NCBI GenBank assembly: GCA_030631415.1
Contig: DAOVLE010000144.1
Coordinates: 1-13,785 of the forward strand
DNA from: JAAEQG01 sp023133475
Lineage (GTDB): Bacteria; Planctomycetota; Phycisphaerae; UBA1845
Direction of reading: 5' to 3'
Length of the DNA: 13,785 nt
In this document: piece by piece, positions 12,654 to 13,785 of the stretch
Layout of the letters: every line of letters starts with the position of its first letter
How positions within the stretch are numbered: position 1 is the stretch's first letter
Made by a program: the position numbers and the translations under genes
The notes under the pieces: model-generated
Database searches by the model: none
What the model saw: only the letters and a program-made list of their open reading frames with translations
Told to the model about the DNA's origin: nothing

Positions 12654-13640
12654 GTGCGAATAGGTAGTGTGGAATTGGTATCCAGGCTCTTGCTGGCACC
12701 GATGGCGGGCTACTGCGATTTGGGCTTTCGGATGGCGGTTCGGTCGCTTGGCGGGTTGGGGTTGGCCTGCACCGAATTGGTCAATTCCCAGGCTCTGGTG
12801 CGGGCGAGCAAGACCACATTGCGGATGATACGCACCTGCCAGGCAGATCAGCCGCTGTGTGTCCAACTCTACGGTGTCGAGGCTGACGTGATGGCGGAGG
12901 CTGCCCGCCAAACGGAGGGCTACGGGGCGGCAGTTATCGACATCAACATGGGCTGCCCGGCGTACAAGGTCACCAAACACAATGGAGGGGCTGGCTGGTT
13001 GTGCGATCCACCGGGGGCGGCGCGATTGGCGGAGGCGGTAGTCAAAGCCGTCCACGTGCCGGTCACGGTGAAGGTTCGGTTAGGCCCCGACGAAAATCAC
13101 ATAGTCGCCCCGCAGATGGCGCGAATGTTTGCGGAGGTGGGGGTGGCTGCTGTGATCGTTCATGGGCGGACCACCGCCCAGCGTTTTCGTGGAAAGGTGA
13201 GTCTGGACCGCATTGCCGAGGTTGTGGTGGCGGCAGGGGCGTTGCCGGTGATCGGCAACGGCGATGTGAAAACCCCTCAAGATGCCGCTGAGATGCTCAA
13301 ACGCACCGGCTGTGCCGGGGTGATGATTGGGCGTGGGGCTTTATGCGACCCCTGGTTGTTCCGTGACACGGATGCCTGGCTCCGCACCGGCAGGATTCCG
13401 CCTCCTCCTGGCGTGGGCGAGCGTGTCGCTCTGATGGTGCGTCATTTCGACCACTTGGCGGCGGCAGAGGGCGAGCACCGCGCGTGCCACATGATCCGTC
13501 AGCGGATAAGCTGGTATTCCAGGAAGCTAGGCCTTTGCAAACGGTTCGCGGAACAGGTGCGGACTGTGGAATCCGCCGCCGCCTTTCATCGTTGTGTGGC
13601 GAGGTTTTTGGCTAAGGCGGATTCAACAACGATGTTCTAA
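12654..13640 (+). CDS. dusB: tRNA-dihydrouridine synthase, DusB type
   Basis: This flavoenzyme reduces specific uridines of tRNA to dihydrouridine in the cytoplasm, using FMN and NAD(P)H. The 328 residues match the family (about 320-330). Landmarks are LLLAPMAGYCDLGFR (12-26), the active-site INMGCPAYKVTK (97-108) with the expected catalytic acid Cys101, TVKVRLG (138-144) with Lys140, VHGRTTAQ (169-176) with His170, and the FMN-phosphate region GNGDV (201-205) plus GVMIGRGAL (222-230). The C-terminal helical tRNA-binding domain follows. The layout fits DusB better than DusA or DusC. Translation starts at a GTG (12654) with GGGGAG 3 nt before it, a short spacing. The conserved MRIG opening supports this start. 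It may share a transcript with the radical SAM gene, but the repeat-filled 331-bp gap makes that uncertain. Confidence 0.95.
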   Translation: MRIGSVELVSRLLLAPMAGYCDLGFRMAVRSLGGLGLACTELVNSQALVRASKTTLRMIRTCQADQPLCVQLYGVEADVMAEAARQTEGYGAAVIDINMGCPAYKVTKHNGGAGWLCDPPGAARLAEAVVKAVHVPVTVKVRLGPDENHIVAPQMARMFAEVGVAAVIVHGRTTAQRFRGKVSLDRIAEVVVAAGALPVIGNGDVKTPQDAAEMLKRTGCAGVMIGRGALCDPWLFRDTDAWLRTGRIPPPPGVGERVALMVRHFDHLAAAEGEHRACHMIRQRISWYSRKLGLCKRFAEQVRTVESAAAFHRCVARFLAKADSTTMF

Positions 13641-13652
13641 CCAGGATTATTT

Positions 13653-13690
13653 CATGAGCGTAGAGACCCAACACAGCCTTTGGCCGCAAC
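13653..13690 (+). repeat. Extension module next to the tandem array
   Basis: CATGAGCGTAGAGAC (13653-13667) and GCCTTTGGCCGC mirror, in opposite orientation, the module at 1171-1206. In both places the CAGTACCGCG unit comes next. Confidence 0.55.
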
Positions 13691-13695
13691 CCAGA

Positions 13696-13785
13696 ATCAG
13701 TACCGCGACCGTAAGGGAGCGGCCACCGATCAGTACCGCGACCGTAAGGGAGCGGCCACCGATCAGTACCGCGACCGTAAGGGAG
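13696..13785 (+). repeat. 33-bp tandem repeat array, truncated by the window end
   Basis: ATCAGTACCGCGACCGTAAG... starts at 13696, 13729 and 13762, giving two complete identical 33-bp units and 24 bp of a third. The units are contiguous with no spacer. The array may continue past the window; its unit is the same CAGTACCGCG repeat found dispersed at 1100-1168, 2957-2985 and 11531-11560. Confidence 0.95.

Noticed and set aside
13696..13785. Regularly spaced repeat resembling a CRISPR array
   Set aside because: The 33-bp units are contiguous and identical with no unique spacers, and no cas gene is present.

Overview
The window reads as chromosomal DNA of a GC-rich, probably anaerobic or facultative bacterium. 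I infer a member of the Planctomycetota (Phycisphaerae-like): the house-keeping genes sit in unusually long intergenic gaps packed with many different short palindromic and tandem repeats, and one small membrane protein carries the N-terminal CxxC...CPxC zinc ribbon that is common in that phylum. The taxonomic call is an inference from style, not a database result.

Layout. 1-918 (+): the end of korB and complete korC, subunits of a 2-oxoacid:ferredoxin oxidoreductase. 919-1215: repeats. 1216-2622 (-): an AlgI-like MBOAT O-acyltransferase, convergent with korC. 2623-3054: a gap whose second half is repeats. 3055-5612 (-): purF-purM, two purine biosynthesis genes overlapping by 37 bp; PurF is the Fe-S, propeptide-processed type. 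5613-6027: repeats and a possible purF promoter. 6028-7130 (-): two 167-residue membrane proteins of unknown function in lower-GC DNA. 7131-7512: a 215-bp structured repeat and an inverted heptamer array. 7513-11313 (-): etfB-etfA-acyl-CoA dehydrogenase, an electron-transfer operon. 11314-11626: back-to-back promoters and a composite palindromic repeat. 11627-12322 (+): a small radical SAM protein. 12323-12653: repeats. 12654-13640 (+): a DusB-type tRNA-dihydrouridine synthase. 13641-13785: the start of a 33-bp tandem array cut by the window end.

How the genes fit together. Kor, the ETF/acyl-CoA dehydrogenase module, the Fe-S PurF and the radical SAM protein all depend on ferredoxin/flavin electron flow or Fe-S clusters, consistent with a low-oxygen lifestyle. 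PurF and PurM catalyse the first and fifth steps of IMP synthesis. The radical SAM protein and DusB are neighbours on the same strand; if the former is a queuine-salvage enzyme, which is only a hypothesis, both would serve tRNA modification.

The most striking content is between the genes. I count about ten distinct repeat families. One family (GTAGGGCGGG...) begins 0-2 nt after the stop codon of three genes, in the same orientation each time. Another stem-loop occurs twice with compensatory base-pair changes. No transposase, integrase, CRISPR array, tRNA or rRNA was recognised.
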